This document shows, in pieces, positions 1-6,159 of a stretch of 9,280 bases of DNA. The stretch spans positions 1-9,280 of the forward strand of contig CATLIP010000091.1 of assembly GCA_949957035.1 (NCBI GenBank), given 5' to 3'. The notes below the pieces were generated by a model. That model saw only the letters and a program-made list of their open reading frames with translations. It was not told the DNA's origin and searched no databases. The DNA is from an uncultured Lachnospiraceae bacterium. GTDB taxonomy: Bacteria > Bacillota_A > Clostridia > Lachnospirales > Lachnospiraceae. Each line of letters begins with the position of its first letter. Position 1 is the stretch's first letter. The position numbers and the translations under genes were made by a program.

Positions 1-1537
1 TCAAGATCTGATGGCGCCACCTGACACGGTCATAGAAGTGAAGCGGAAGACGGGGACGAAAGAGAAGCTGTATATGGGAGGAAAGGAATATACTCCGGTA
101 GAGGTTTCTGCAATGCTGCTTTCACATGTGAAGGATTTTGTATCGGACTGTCTAAAGGAAGAGGTATCGCGGGCGGTTATATCTGTGCCTGCATATTTTG
201 ATGATCTGCAGAGGCAGGAGACGGTGGAGGCCGGAAAAAGGGCAGGCTTTGAGGTGGAACGAATCATTAATGAGCCTACGGCAGCGGCATTAAGTTATGG
301 ACTTGAGCATCTGGAAGAGGAGAGTCATATATTGGTGTATGATTTAGGCGGCGGTACCTTCGACGTGACGCTTCTTGAGATGTTTGGAGGCGTGTTAGAA
401 GTAAAGGCCAGCAGCGGCGACAACAAGCTTGGCGGAAAGGATTTCGATGAGTGTCTGATTCAGTGGCTTTTGAGGCAGTTTCGAAGTAAAGAGGGGATTG
501 ATCTTGAGAGGGATATCACAGCAATGGTGAAGCTGAAGGAGCAGGCGGAATGGTGTAAGAAGGAGTTAAGTACCAATACGTCATGCAGAATTGTGATTCC
601 ATTTATTGCGCAGAAGGAGGGAAGGCCGATTGCGTTAGATGAGACTGTGACGATAGAGCAGTTTGAAGAGCTGACCAGGGAACTGGTGGAGCGCACCCAT
701 TCGCCGATTGACGTAGTACTTGCAGACAGCGGCGTGCTTCAGGAAGAGATTGATCGGATTCTGTTGGTGGGAGGTTCAACCCGTATGCCTATGATACGCA
801 AGGATTTAGAAGCCTACCTTAAGCAGAAACCAACTCAGGCTGTGAATCCGGACTATGCAGTGGCGGAAGGCGCGGCAATCCAGGCAGGGATTATAGAAGG
901 AACTATAAGTGGGGAAGATAGTTTGATTATGACTGACGTAAATCCCTATACCTTAGGTGTCCATACATTGAGCGGATTCGATATGAACTATATGAGCGTA
1001 ATCATCCCAAGGAACGTGACGATTCCGACGGTCAGAAAGAATACTTATTATACCAGTTGGGACGGCCAGACCGAAGCAGAGGTTGAGATTTACCAGGGAG
1101 AGGCGCAGGATATCCGGCAGAATCATTTCCTTGGCAAGTTTATTGTTTCCCCAATACCGGTAAACTCGGCAGGAGAAGAGGCAATTGAAATAGAATTCTC
1201 TTATAATCTGAACGGTATGTTAGAGGTACGAGCACAGATTGTCAGCACAGGAGAAGAGGCGTCTGTAGAGATTAATATGATGGAGCAGGTTGTAAATGAT
1301 GCTGTAAAAGAGCGTATTGATGTAAGCCGATGGAAGGAATCTGCCTATGCAAAGCAGTTTCGGACTGTTATACGACGGGTAGAGCGAAGGCTTAAGAATG
1401 AAGATCTTCTGGATATGCCGCTATACCGGGAAGATTTGGAGGATGCGCTCTATGAATTGAAGGCAGCATTGGTGGCGGAAGAGCTTGAAACGGCAGAAGA
1501 ATTGGAAGAGGAAATCTTGGACATGCTGGATGAATAG
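1..1537 (+). CDS. Hsp70-family chaperone (DnaK/HscC-like paralogue), 5' end outside window
   Basis: An ATP-dependent Hsp70-type cytoplasmic chaperone. The frame is open to the left edge (codons for Q-D-L precede the ATG at 11), and alignment from memory with DnaK puts that ATG about 50-55 residues into the protein. The true start and the first phosphate-loop motif (IGIDLGTT) are therefore outside the window. Counting from the ATG at 11, the visible motifs are VKRKTG with the likely catalytic Lys11, [13 protein letters not shown] (56-68), INEPTAAAL (86-94), the phosphate-2 signature [12 protein letters not shown] (108-119) and the adenosine signature [11 protein letters not shown] (250-260). 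The interdomain linker and start of the substrate-binding beta domain lie at 303-320. The helical lid (about 425-508) is shorter than in DnaK and ends in acidic [13 protein letters not shown], with no DnaK-like disordered tail. The estimated full length of about 560 residues suits a paralogue rather than housekeeping DnaK. It is followed 13 bases later by a J-like protein gene, its likely partner. The family is certain; the client and specific role are unknown. Confidence 0.95.
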   Translation, partial: QDLMAPPDTVIEVKRKTGTKEKLYMGGKEYTPVEVSAMLLSHVKDFVSDCLKEEVSRAVISVPAYFDDLQRQETVEAGKRAGFEVERIINEPTAAALSYGLEHLEEESHILVYDLGGGTFDVTLLEMFGGVLEVKASSGDNKLGGKDFDECLIQWLLRQFRSKEGIDLERDITAMVKLKEQAEWCKKELSTNTSCRIVIPFIAQKEGRPIALDETVTIEQFEELTRELVERTHSPIDVVLADSGVLQEEIDRILLVGGSTRMPMIRKDLEAYLKQKPTQAVNPDYAVAEGAAIQAGIIEGTISGEDSLIMTDVNPYTLGVHTLSGFDMNYMSVIIPRNVTIPTVRKNTYYTSWDGQTEAEVEIYQGEAQDIRQNHFLGKFIVSPIPVNSAGEEAIEIEFSYNLNGMLEVRAQIVSTGEEASVEINMMEQVVNDAVKERIDVSRWKESAYAKQFRTVIRRVERRLKNEDLLDMPLYREDLEDALYELKAALVAEELETAEELEEEILDMLDE

Positions 1538-1541
1538 AGGG
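1536..1541 (+). promoter_or_regulatory. Ribosome binding site setting the J-like gene start
   Basis: AGAGGG lies 9 bases before the ATG at 1551 and overlaps the hsp70 stop codon. It supports 1551 as the start rather than the ATG at 1485, whose extra 22 residues would overlap hsp70 and resemble no domain. Its overlap with the hsp70 stop suggests translational coupling. Confidence 0.6.
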
Positions 1542-1550
1542 ACAAAACGA

Positions 1551-2936
1551 ATGGATATGTATTATGAAGCGCTTGGACTAAAAGCAGGAGCAACACAGGC
1601 AGAGATTAAGAAAGCATATTTTTCCATGGTCAGGAAACATTCGCCAGAGAAGGAGCCGGATCGATTTCGTGAAATTAGAGAGGCGTATGAACACCTGAAG
1701 AATGCGGATGATGAGCAGGGACCTGTATTTGCGGCGCTCAAAGATCCTTGGGCAGAAAGATTCTTGAAACAGATACACATTTACCAGAAGAGAGGGGACG
1801 ACAGACTTGTTCGGGATGCGTGCGAGGAAGCGCATAAGGCATTTCCGGATGAGATACAGTTTTTATATCTTTTGGCAAATGCCCAGCGCAGGGCAGGGAA
1901 TACAGGCAAAGCGGTAAGAAGCGGTGAAGAGCTGGTTAAAAAGGAGCCGGATAACAAGTGGTTCTGGCGGGAGCTGGCTGTTTCTTATCAGGAGCGGGGT
2001 TATACAAGGAAAGCATTTGGCGCATTTGACAGAGCTTGTGAATTGGGCTGCCGGGATGCTGATTTCATTCTGGAGTTTTCCTTATCCTGCAATGATTACG
2101 GGCAGTATGACAGGGGAATCCAGATACTGACGGAACTTGTCAGCAGGCAGAGACGCTGGCAGAGAGAAGAGATTCCACAAATGATAGAAGCATATAGCGG
2201 TCTGATTTCGATGTATCTGCAAAAGGGTGAGAATCCGGTTTCAATGCTGAGACTTTTGAAGGATTTCCTCGGGCAATACAGTATTTACCTGGAAGAGAAT
2301 CTGGATATTCTGACTAAGATTTTGGCGTTTCTGGCCCTTCATCCTGCACTGAATGTTCGGGAGAATCGATTGATAATTCAGGAGATTGAGGATATCTTCA
2401 GGTCGGCATGCCGTTCAATAGAAGGAAAAGCGATGATTGAGGCATTGGATGAAACGAGCCAGGCGGGTTGGGTCAATACGGATCAGAGGCTTAGTGAAAC
2501 CATGCAATCCGGCATAGAGGCATATTTTATAATGGATGGTATGGATGGAGAGTTCCGGACCTTTGCCATATTAGATTTGAAGCTTTGTATGATTGAAGAG
2601 CGTCAGGAGATTCTCCCGCAGCTTGACATCATTGAGCAGGAATATCCCAAATATTTCGAAAAATTGGGAAGTTTTGCCCAACAGTTGAGGGAAGGGAAGA
2701 ATCTGGAATATTTGAAAAGCAGCATGTTAAAACAGTACAACCGTCTTGCGCAGTATGTGGAAGGAGGCAGCTATTACGAAAAATACCCCCAGGAGAAGGT
2801 AAGACAGATGGGGACGGTGGCCTATGAGAATACATATGATGAACCGTACGTGAGAAGTGAAAAGAAGATTGGGCGAAATGATCCATGCCCATGTGGAAGC
2901 GGAAAGAAGTATAAACATTGCTGCCTCAAAAAATAA
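1551..2936 (+). CDS. J-like domain / TPR-repeat / SEC-C motif protein, probable Hsp70 partner
   Basis: A 461-residue soluble protein. Residues 3-50 resemble a J domain ([20 protein letters not shown], then [10 protein letters not shown]), but the loop that normally holds HPD reads [12 protein letters not shown], giving SPE at the HPD position. Residues 67-202 form about four 34-residue TPR-like helical repeats (for example around 101-134 and 135-168), usually protein-binding surfaces. The middle (about 205-400) is helical without a family I recognise. The C-terminus carries a SEC-C motif, [18 protein letters not shown] (441-458), with zinc ligands Cys446, Cys448, His456/Cys457; in SecA this motif binds zinc and contacts SecB and the ribosome. 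There is no signal peptide or membrane helix. The start at 1551 has a ribosome binding site and begins directly at the J-like domain. Position 13 bases behind an Hsp70 gene suggests a dedicated co-chaperone or adaptor. Domain assignment is firm, but ability to stimulate the Hsp70 ATPase is doubtful without HPD. Confidence 0.85.
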   Translation: MDMYYEALGLKAGATQAEIKKAYFSMVRKHSPEKEPDRFREIREAYEHLKNADDEQGPVFAALKDPWAERFLKQIHIYQKRGDDRLVRDACEEAHKAFPDEIQFLYLLANAQRRAGNTGKAVRSGEELVKKEPDNKWFWRELAVSYQERGYTRKAFGAFDRACELGCRDADFILEFSLSCNDYGQYDRGIQILTELVSRQRRWQREEIPQMIEAYSGLISMYLQKGENPVSMLRLLKDFLGQYSIYLEENLDILTKILAFLALHPALNVRENRLIIQEIEDIFRSACRSIEGKAMIEALDETSQAGWVNTDQRLSETMQSGIEAYFIMDGMDGEFRTFAILDLKLCMIEERQEILPQLDIIEQEYPKYFEKLGSFAQQLREGKNLEYLKSSMLKQYNRLAQYVEGGSYYEKYPQEKVRQMGTVAYENTYDEPYVRSEKKIGRNDPCPCGSGKKYKHCCLKK

Positions 2937-2949
2937 ATTGTAAATTTTA

Positions 2950-2978
2950 TTTTCATTTTATGTCACTTATTGTATAAT
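2950..2978 (+). promoter_or_regulatory. Sigma-A-like promoter of the esterase gene
   Basis: A perfect -10 TATAAT at 2973-2978 lies 17 bases after TTTTCA (2950-2955, 4 of 6 matches to TTGACA). The region from 2937 to 2985 is very AT-rich. It sits 38 bases before the esterase ATG and may also feed gpmI, since no better promoter is visible before gpmI. The position of this -10 argues against the upstream TTG at 2984 as the translation start. Confidence 0.6.
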
Positions 2979-3001
2979 TATTTTTGGCGGAAACAGTAAT
3001 C

Positions 3002-3008
3002 AGGAGGG
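3002..3008 (+). promoter_or_regulatory. Ribosome binding site of the esterase gene
   Basis: AGGAGGG, with the AGGAGG core ending 9 bases before the ATG at 3017. It fixes the start there; the in-frame TTG at 2984 would place this site inside the coding region. Confidence 0.8.
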
Positions 3009-3016
3009 TTTCATTT

Positions 3017-3817
3017 ATGATTTACAGGGAGATACCAATACAGGTGGAGGGTTCGGCAGACGATGCAAGGATACAGGTTTATATTCAAGATACGCCTCAT
3101 GATGGAAGTCTGAAGATTGAGAAGCGCCCGCTGATTTTGATTTGTCCGGGAGGAGGCTACGAGAGAACCAGTTTTCGTGAGGGAGAGCCCATTGCCCTTC
3201 ATTTCTTAAGCAGAGGATACCATGCCTGTGTTTTGCGCTATTCGGCTGCTCCCATCCATTTTCCAACCCAGATGTTGGAGGTTGGGCAGGCGTTTCAGGT
3301 CATTGGGGAGCATGCGGATGAATGGAACGTGGATATGGAACGGATTGTCGTACAGGGCTCTTCGGCCGGAGGACATCTTGCCGCGTGCTACGGCGCGTTT
3401 TGGAATCAGGGCAAGGCAGAGGACATGAAGCCGAAAGGAATCATGCTCAGTTACCCTGTGATTACATCCGACCCGGCGTATGCCCACATAGGAAGTTTCG
3501 AGAATCTTTTGGGGGAAGACTACGAGGCGTATAAAGAAAGGCTGTCTATTGAGAAGCAGGTAACGAAGGACATGCCGCCTTGCTTTATCTGGCATACCCT
3601 TAAGGACGACACTGTGCCGGTAGAAAATTCACTGATGTTTGTGACGGCGCTTCACAAGGCGGGGATTTCGGCGGAGCTGCATATTTTCCCCGAGGGAGAG
3701 CATGGGTTAAGCCTTGCAAGCAAGATAGTGGAGCGTGCGGACGGCAGGGGAGTTCAGGAAGAGTGCGCACAGTGGATTCATCTGGCGGACAGGTGGCTTG
3801 AGAGGTTATTCGCATAG
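3017..3817 (+). CDS. Alpha/beta-hydrolase, probable carboxylesterase/acetyl esterase
   Basis: A 266-residue serine hydrolase of the alpha/beta fold, similar in layout to BD-FAE/acetyl-xylan-esterase type and Aes-like esterases, which remove acyl groups from sugars or small esters. No signal peptide is visible, so it should act in the cytoplasm. Motifs: LILICPGGGYE (39-49), the oxyanion-hole strand and glycine loop equivalent to HGGG in related esterases; VVQGSSAGGHLA (111-122) with the nucleophile Ser116 in a GxSxG elbow; WHTLKDDTVPVENS (192-205) with the acid Asp197 or Asp198; and PEGEHGLSL (225-233) with catalytic His229. The catalytic triad is thus complete and the length is normal. It has its own promoter and a strong ribosome binding site. 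gpmI follows after 52 bases, so the two may be co-transcribed, though no functional link is obvious. The substrate cannot be read from the sequence. Confidence 0.88.
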   Translation: MIYREIPIQVEGSADDARIQVYIQDTPHDGSLKIEKRPLILICPGGGYERTSFREGEPIALHFLSRGYHACVLRYSAAPIHFPTQMLEVGQAFQVIGEHADEWNVDMERIVVQGSSAGGHLAACYGAFWNQGKAEDMKPKGIMLSYPVITSDPAYAHIGSFENLLGEDYEAYKERLSIEKQVTKDMPPCFIWHTLKDDTVPVENSLMFVTALHKAGISAELHIFPEGEHGLSLASKIVERADGRGVQEECAQWIHLADRWLERLFA

Positions 3818-3850
3818 ATTTTCTGTTAAGTAAAAGAAATAAAAATGAGC

Positions 3851-3857
3851 AAAGGAG
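3851..3857 (+). promoter_or_regulatory. Ribosome binding site of gpmI
   Basis: AAAGGAG lies 12 bases before the ATG at 3870, a little farther than usual; a second weak AAGG at 3862-3865 lies only 4 bases from the ATG. The 52-base gap before gpmI shows no convincing terminator or -35/-10 pair, so read-through from the esterase promoter is the simplest reading. Confidence 0.5.
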
Positions 3858-3869
3858 TGTTAAGGTAAT

Positions 3870-5408
3870 ATGAACAAGAAACCAACAGTGCTGATGATTT
3901 TGGATGGTTATGGACTGAATGAGAAGGAAGAGGGCAATGCTGTTGTTAAGGGCAAGACTCCGGTTATGGACAAGCTGATGGCAGAGTATCCCTTTGTCAG
4001 GGGAAATGCCAGCGGTATGGCAGTAGGTCTTCCGGACGGGCAGATGGGAAATTCTGAGGTGGGACACCTGAATATGGGGGCAGGACGTATTGTATATCAG
4101 GATCTTACCAAGATTACAAAAGCAATTCAGGACGGAGACTTCTTCGAGAATCCGGCGCTTCTTGCGGCATGTGAGAATGTGAAGAAAAATAATAGCGCGC
4201 TTCATATGTATGGTCTGGTGTCTGACGGCGGTGTTCACAGTCACAATACACATATCTATGGTCTCTTAGAGCTGGCGAAGCGTCAGGGAATCGAGAAGGT
4301 ATATGTACACTGCTTTTTGGACGGACGTGACACTCCACCGGCTTCCGGTAAGGAATATGTGGAGCAGCTTGTGGCTAAGATGGAAGAGATTGGCGTGGGT
4401 GAAGTGGCGACTGTCATGGGACGTTACTATGCCATGGATCGCGATAACCGTTGGGATCGTGTGGAGAAGGCTTATCGTGCTATGGTATTTGGAGAGGGTG
4501 AACGGGCTGAGAGCGGCCCGGAGGGAATCCAGATATCTTATGACAAAGATACTACGGATGAGTTCGTGCTTCCTACAGTTGTGATGAAGGACGGCGCCCC
4601 GGTTGCAACCATCAAGGACAATGATTCGATTATCTTCTTTAATTTCCGCCCGGACCGCGCAAGGGAGATTACTAGGACCTTTTGTGACGATGGATTTACC
4701 GGATTTGACAGAGGTAAGAGAGTCAAGACCTTCTACGTGTGCTTTACTGAGTATGATGTGACGATTGAGAACAAGCAGGTAGCATTTGTTAAAGAAGAGA
4801 TTACCAATACGTTTGGAGAGTTTCTTGCATCCAACGGAAAGAAGCAGGCGCGTATTGCCGAGACGGAGAAGTACGCACATGTGACCTTCTTCTTTAACGG
4901 CGGCGTGGAAGAGCCCAATGAGGGGGAGGACAGGATTCTTGTCAATTCTCCGAAGGTGGCGACCTATGATTTAAAGCCGGAGATGAGCGCTTATGAGGTG
5001 TGCGACAAGCTGACGGAAGCTATTCGATCTGACACATACGATGTGATTATCATTAATTTTGCAAATCCGGACATGGTTGGACATACCGGCGTGGAGGCTG
5101 CGGCCATTAAAGCTATCGAAGCAGTGGATGAATGTGTGGGGAAGGCTGTTTGTGCAGTGAAGGAAGCAGGCGGACAGATGTTTATCTGTGCGGACCATGG
5201 AAATGCAGAACAGTTAATTGACGATGAGACAGGCGAGCCGTTTACGGCCCATACTACCAATCCGGTGCCTTTTATTCTGGTAAACGCTGACCCGGATTAT
5301 AAGCTGCGAGAGGGCGGATGTCTGGCGGATATCGCACCCACGTTAATTGAGCTTATGGGTATGGAGCAGCCAAAAGAAATGACGGGGAAGAGCCTGATTG
5401 TGAAATAA
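3870..5408 (+). CDS. gpmI: 2,3-bisphosphoglycerate-independent phosphoglycerate mutase
   Basis: Interconverts 3-phosphoglycerate and 2-phosphoglycerate in glycolysis and gluconeogenesis, using two Mn2+ ions and a phosphoserine intermediate; cytoplasmic. The 512-residue length is typical. Key residues of the alkaline-phosphatase superfamily fold are all present: Asp12 in MILDGYG, catalytic Ser62 in QMGNSEVGHLNMGAGR (58-73), His123 in SDGGVHSH, Asp151-Arg152-Asp154 region in CFLDGRDTPP, Arg185 and Arg191 in MGRYYAMDRDNRWDR, Arg260 and Arg263 in NFRPDRARE, Lys334 in AETEKYAHVTFFFNGG, Asp401 and His405 in NPDMVGHTG, Asp442-His443 in CADHGN, and His461 in TAHTTNPVP. The gene is intact, starts at the canonical MNKKPTVLMILDGYG and is followed by a strong hairpin. 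It lies away from other glycolytic genes: no eno, tpiA, pgk or gap is present in the window. An alternative name for the same enzyme is pgm/gpmM. The identification is essentially certain. Confidence 0.98.
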   Translation: MNKKPTVLMILDGYGLNEKEEGNAVVKGKTPVMDKLMAEYPFVRGNASGMAVGLPDGQMGNSEVGHLNMGAGRIVYQDLTKITKAIQDGDFFENPALLAACENVKKNNSALHMYGLVSDGGVHSHNTHIYGLLELAKRQGIEKVYVHCFLDGRDTPPASGKEYVEQLVAKMEEIGVGEVATVMGRYYAMDRDNRWDRVEKAYRAMVFGEGERAESGPEGIQISYDKDTTDEFVLPTVVMKDGAPVATIKDNDSIIFFNFRPDRAREITRTFCDDGFTGFDRGKRVKTFYVCFTEYDVTIENKQVAFVKEEITNTFGEFLASNGKKQARIAETEKYAHVTFFFNGGVEEPNEGEDRILVNSPKVATYDLKPEMSAYEVCDKLTEAIRSDTYDVIIINFANPDMVGHTGVEAAAIKAIEAVDECVGKAVCAVKEAGGQMFICADHGNAEQLIDDETGEPFTAHTTNPVPFILVNADPDYKLREGGCLADIAPTLIELMGMEQPKEMTGKSLIVK

Positions 5409-5426
5409 GCGCAGGCAGTTTATATC
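5398..5426 (+). promoter_or_regulatory. Weak promoter candidate for the two-component operon
   Basis: TTGTGA (5398-5403) and TATATC (5421-5426) are spaced by 17 bases, each matching 4 of 6 consensus positions. It overlaps the gpmI stop and lies upstream of the 5441-5468 hairpin. If real, the hairpin would sit in the untranslated leader of the response regulator mRNA. Evidence is weak; its main support is that no better promoter exists in the 82-base gap. Confidence 0.25.
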
Positions 5427-5440
5427 AGCAGACATTTCGG

Positions 5441-5480
5441 GGGACGCAGTAAAGCTTAACTGCGTCCCGGATTATTTTAG
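5441..5480 (+). terminator. Rho-independent terminator-like hairpin after gpmI
   Basis: GGGACGCAGT (5441-5450) and ACTGCGTCCC (5459-5468) form a perfect 10-bp stem with an 8-base loop. It is followed by GG and then a T-rich run, ATTATTTTA (5471-5479). The stem is strong; the U-run is interrupted and offset by two bases, so termination may be incomplete. It lies 32 bases after the gpmI stop and directly abuts the ribosome binding site (GGAGG, 5481-5485) of the next gene. Confidence 0.7.
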
Positions 5481-5490
5481 GGAGGATTAT

Positions 5491-6159
5491 ATGCATATCG
5501 TAATCGTAGAAGACGACGCTGTGCTCCGTCAGGAGTTAAAGCTTCTTTTGGAAAATGCCTTCTATCAGGTAACGGCCCTCCATGAGTTTTCAGACGTTGC
5601 TTCTGTCCTGTTGTCGTTAAACCCGAATCTGGTGCTTCTGGATTTGAACCTTCCCGGGGAGTCAGGATTCGATATCTGTATCAGAATACGGGCCGAATCG
5701 GATATACCTGTTATCTTTGTAACAAGCAGGACGGATTCGATGGATGAACTGACGGGAATCCTGAAAGGCGGGGACGACTATATTACGAAACCATTTCAGG
5801 CGCCGATTCTTCTGGCGAGGATTGGAGCGGTCTTAAAGCGAACATACCGGGAAACGGTAAGGGAGCCTGTGAGATTTACCCACAAGGAAGTGGAACTGGA
5901 TATTGCCAGGGGTACGGTGAGTTTTCAAGGAAAACAGACGGAGCTGTCCAAGAATGAGCTTAAGATTATGCACCTGTTGTTTCAAAGGAAGGGAGAGATT
6001 GTTCCCCGGGCAGATATGATTGAGTACTTGTGGGATAATCAGGTGTTTATCGACGACAATACTTTAAGTGTGAATGTTACGCGCATCCGAGGGAAATTAG
6101 AAGAAATCGGTGTTTTGGGATTGATTGAAACAAAGAGAGGAATGGGATACCGCATTTGA
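5491..6159 (+). CDS. OmpR-family response regulator (BceR/GraR-like)
   Basis: A 222-residue cytoplasmic transcription factor controlled by phosphorylation. The receiver domain (1-118) has the acidic pocket VEDD (6-9), phospho-acceptor Asp51 in LLDLNLPG, the switch Thr78 in FVTSRT, and Lys100 in YITKPF. A C-terminal winged-helix domain (about 125-222) shows the OmpR pattern ELSKNELKIMHLL (151-163), DDNTLSVNVTRIRGKL (188-203) and the wing IETKRGMGYRI at the end. Length and motif spacing are standard. The ATG has GGAGG (5481-5485) 5 bases upstream. The kinase gene overlaps its stop by one base, so the two are translationally coupled and form a cognate pair. Similarity to BceR-type regulators, which respond to cell-wall antibiotics, is inferred mainly from the kinase next door. 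The target genes are not known; the usual BceAB-type transporter is absent here. Confidence 0.93.
   Translation: MHIVIVEDDAVLRQELKLLLENAFYQVTALHEFSDVASVLLSLNPNLVLLDLNLPGESGFDICIRIRAESDIPVIFVTSRTDSMDELTGILKGGDDYITKPFQAPILLARIGAVLKRTYRETVREPVRFTHKEVELDIARGTVSFQGKQTELSKNELKIMHLLFQRKGEIVPRADMIEYLWDNQVFIDDNTLSVNVTRIRGKLEEIGVLGLIETKRGMGYRI

Noticed and set aside
11..13. ATG at 11 as the true start of the Hsp70 gene, or the gene as a 5'-truncated pseudogene
   Set aside because: The frame is open to the window edge and the residues just before and after the ATG align within the Hsp70 nucleotide-binding domain. The missing N-terminus is explained by the window boundary, so neither a start here nor a pseudogene can be supported.
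1485..1550. Longer N-terminus for the J-like protein starting at the ATG at 1485
   Set aside because: The extra 22 residues overlap the hsp70 gene in another frame and resemble no domain, while the ATG at 1551 has a ribosome binding site and starts directly at the J-like domain.
2930..2953. AT-only hairpin after the SEC-C gene as a terminator
   Set aside because: The ten pairs are all A-T with one bulge, so the stem would be very weak, and it overlaps the esterase -35. It is better explained by AT-rich promoter DNA, though weak termination cannot be excluded.
2984..3016. TTG start at 2984 for the esterase
   Set aside because: It lies 6 bases after the -10 element and would place the AGGAGG ribosome binding site inside the coding region. 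The ATG at 3017 is correctly spaced from that site.
3600..4253. Long minus-strand open frame across the esterase end and gpmI start
   Set aside because: It is antisense to two well-supported genes, shows no recognisable domain, and mirrors their codon pattern; no promoter or ribosome binding site supports it.
4266..4880. Minus-strand 204-codon open frame inside gpmI
   Set aside because: It is entirely antisense to conserved gpmI sequence, with no domain or start signal.
6156..6158. TTG start of the kinase one codon earlier
   Set aside because: The ATG at 6159 overlapping the TGA stop (TGATG) is the common arrangement for coupled genes, and the TTG adds only one residue.
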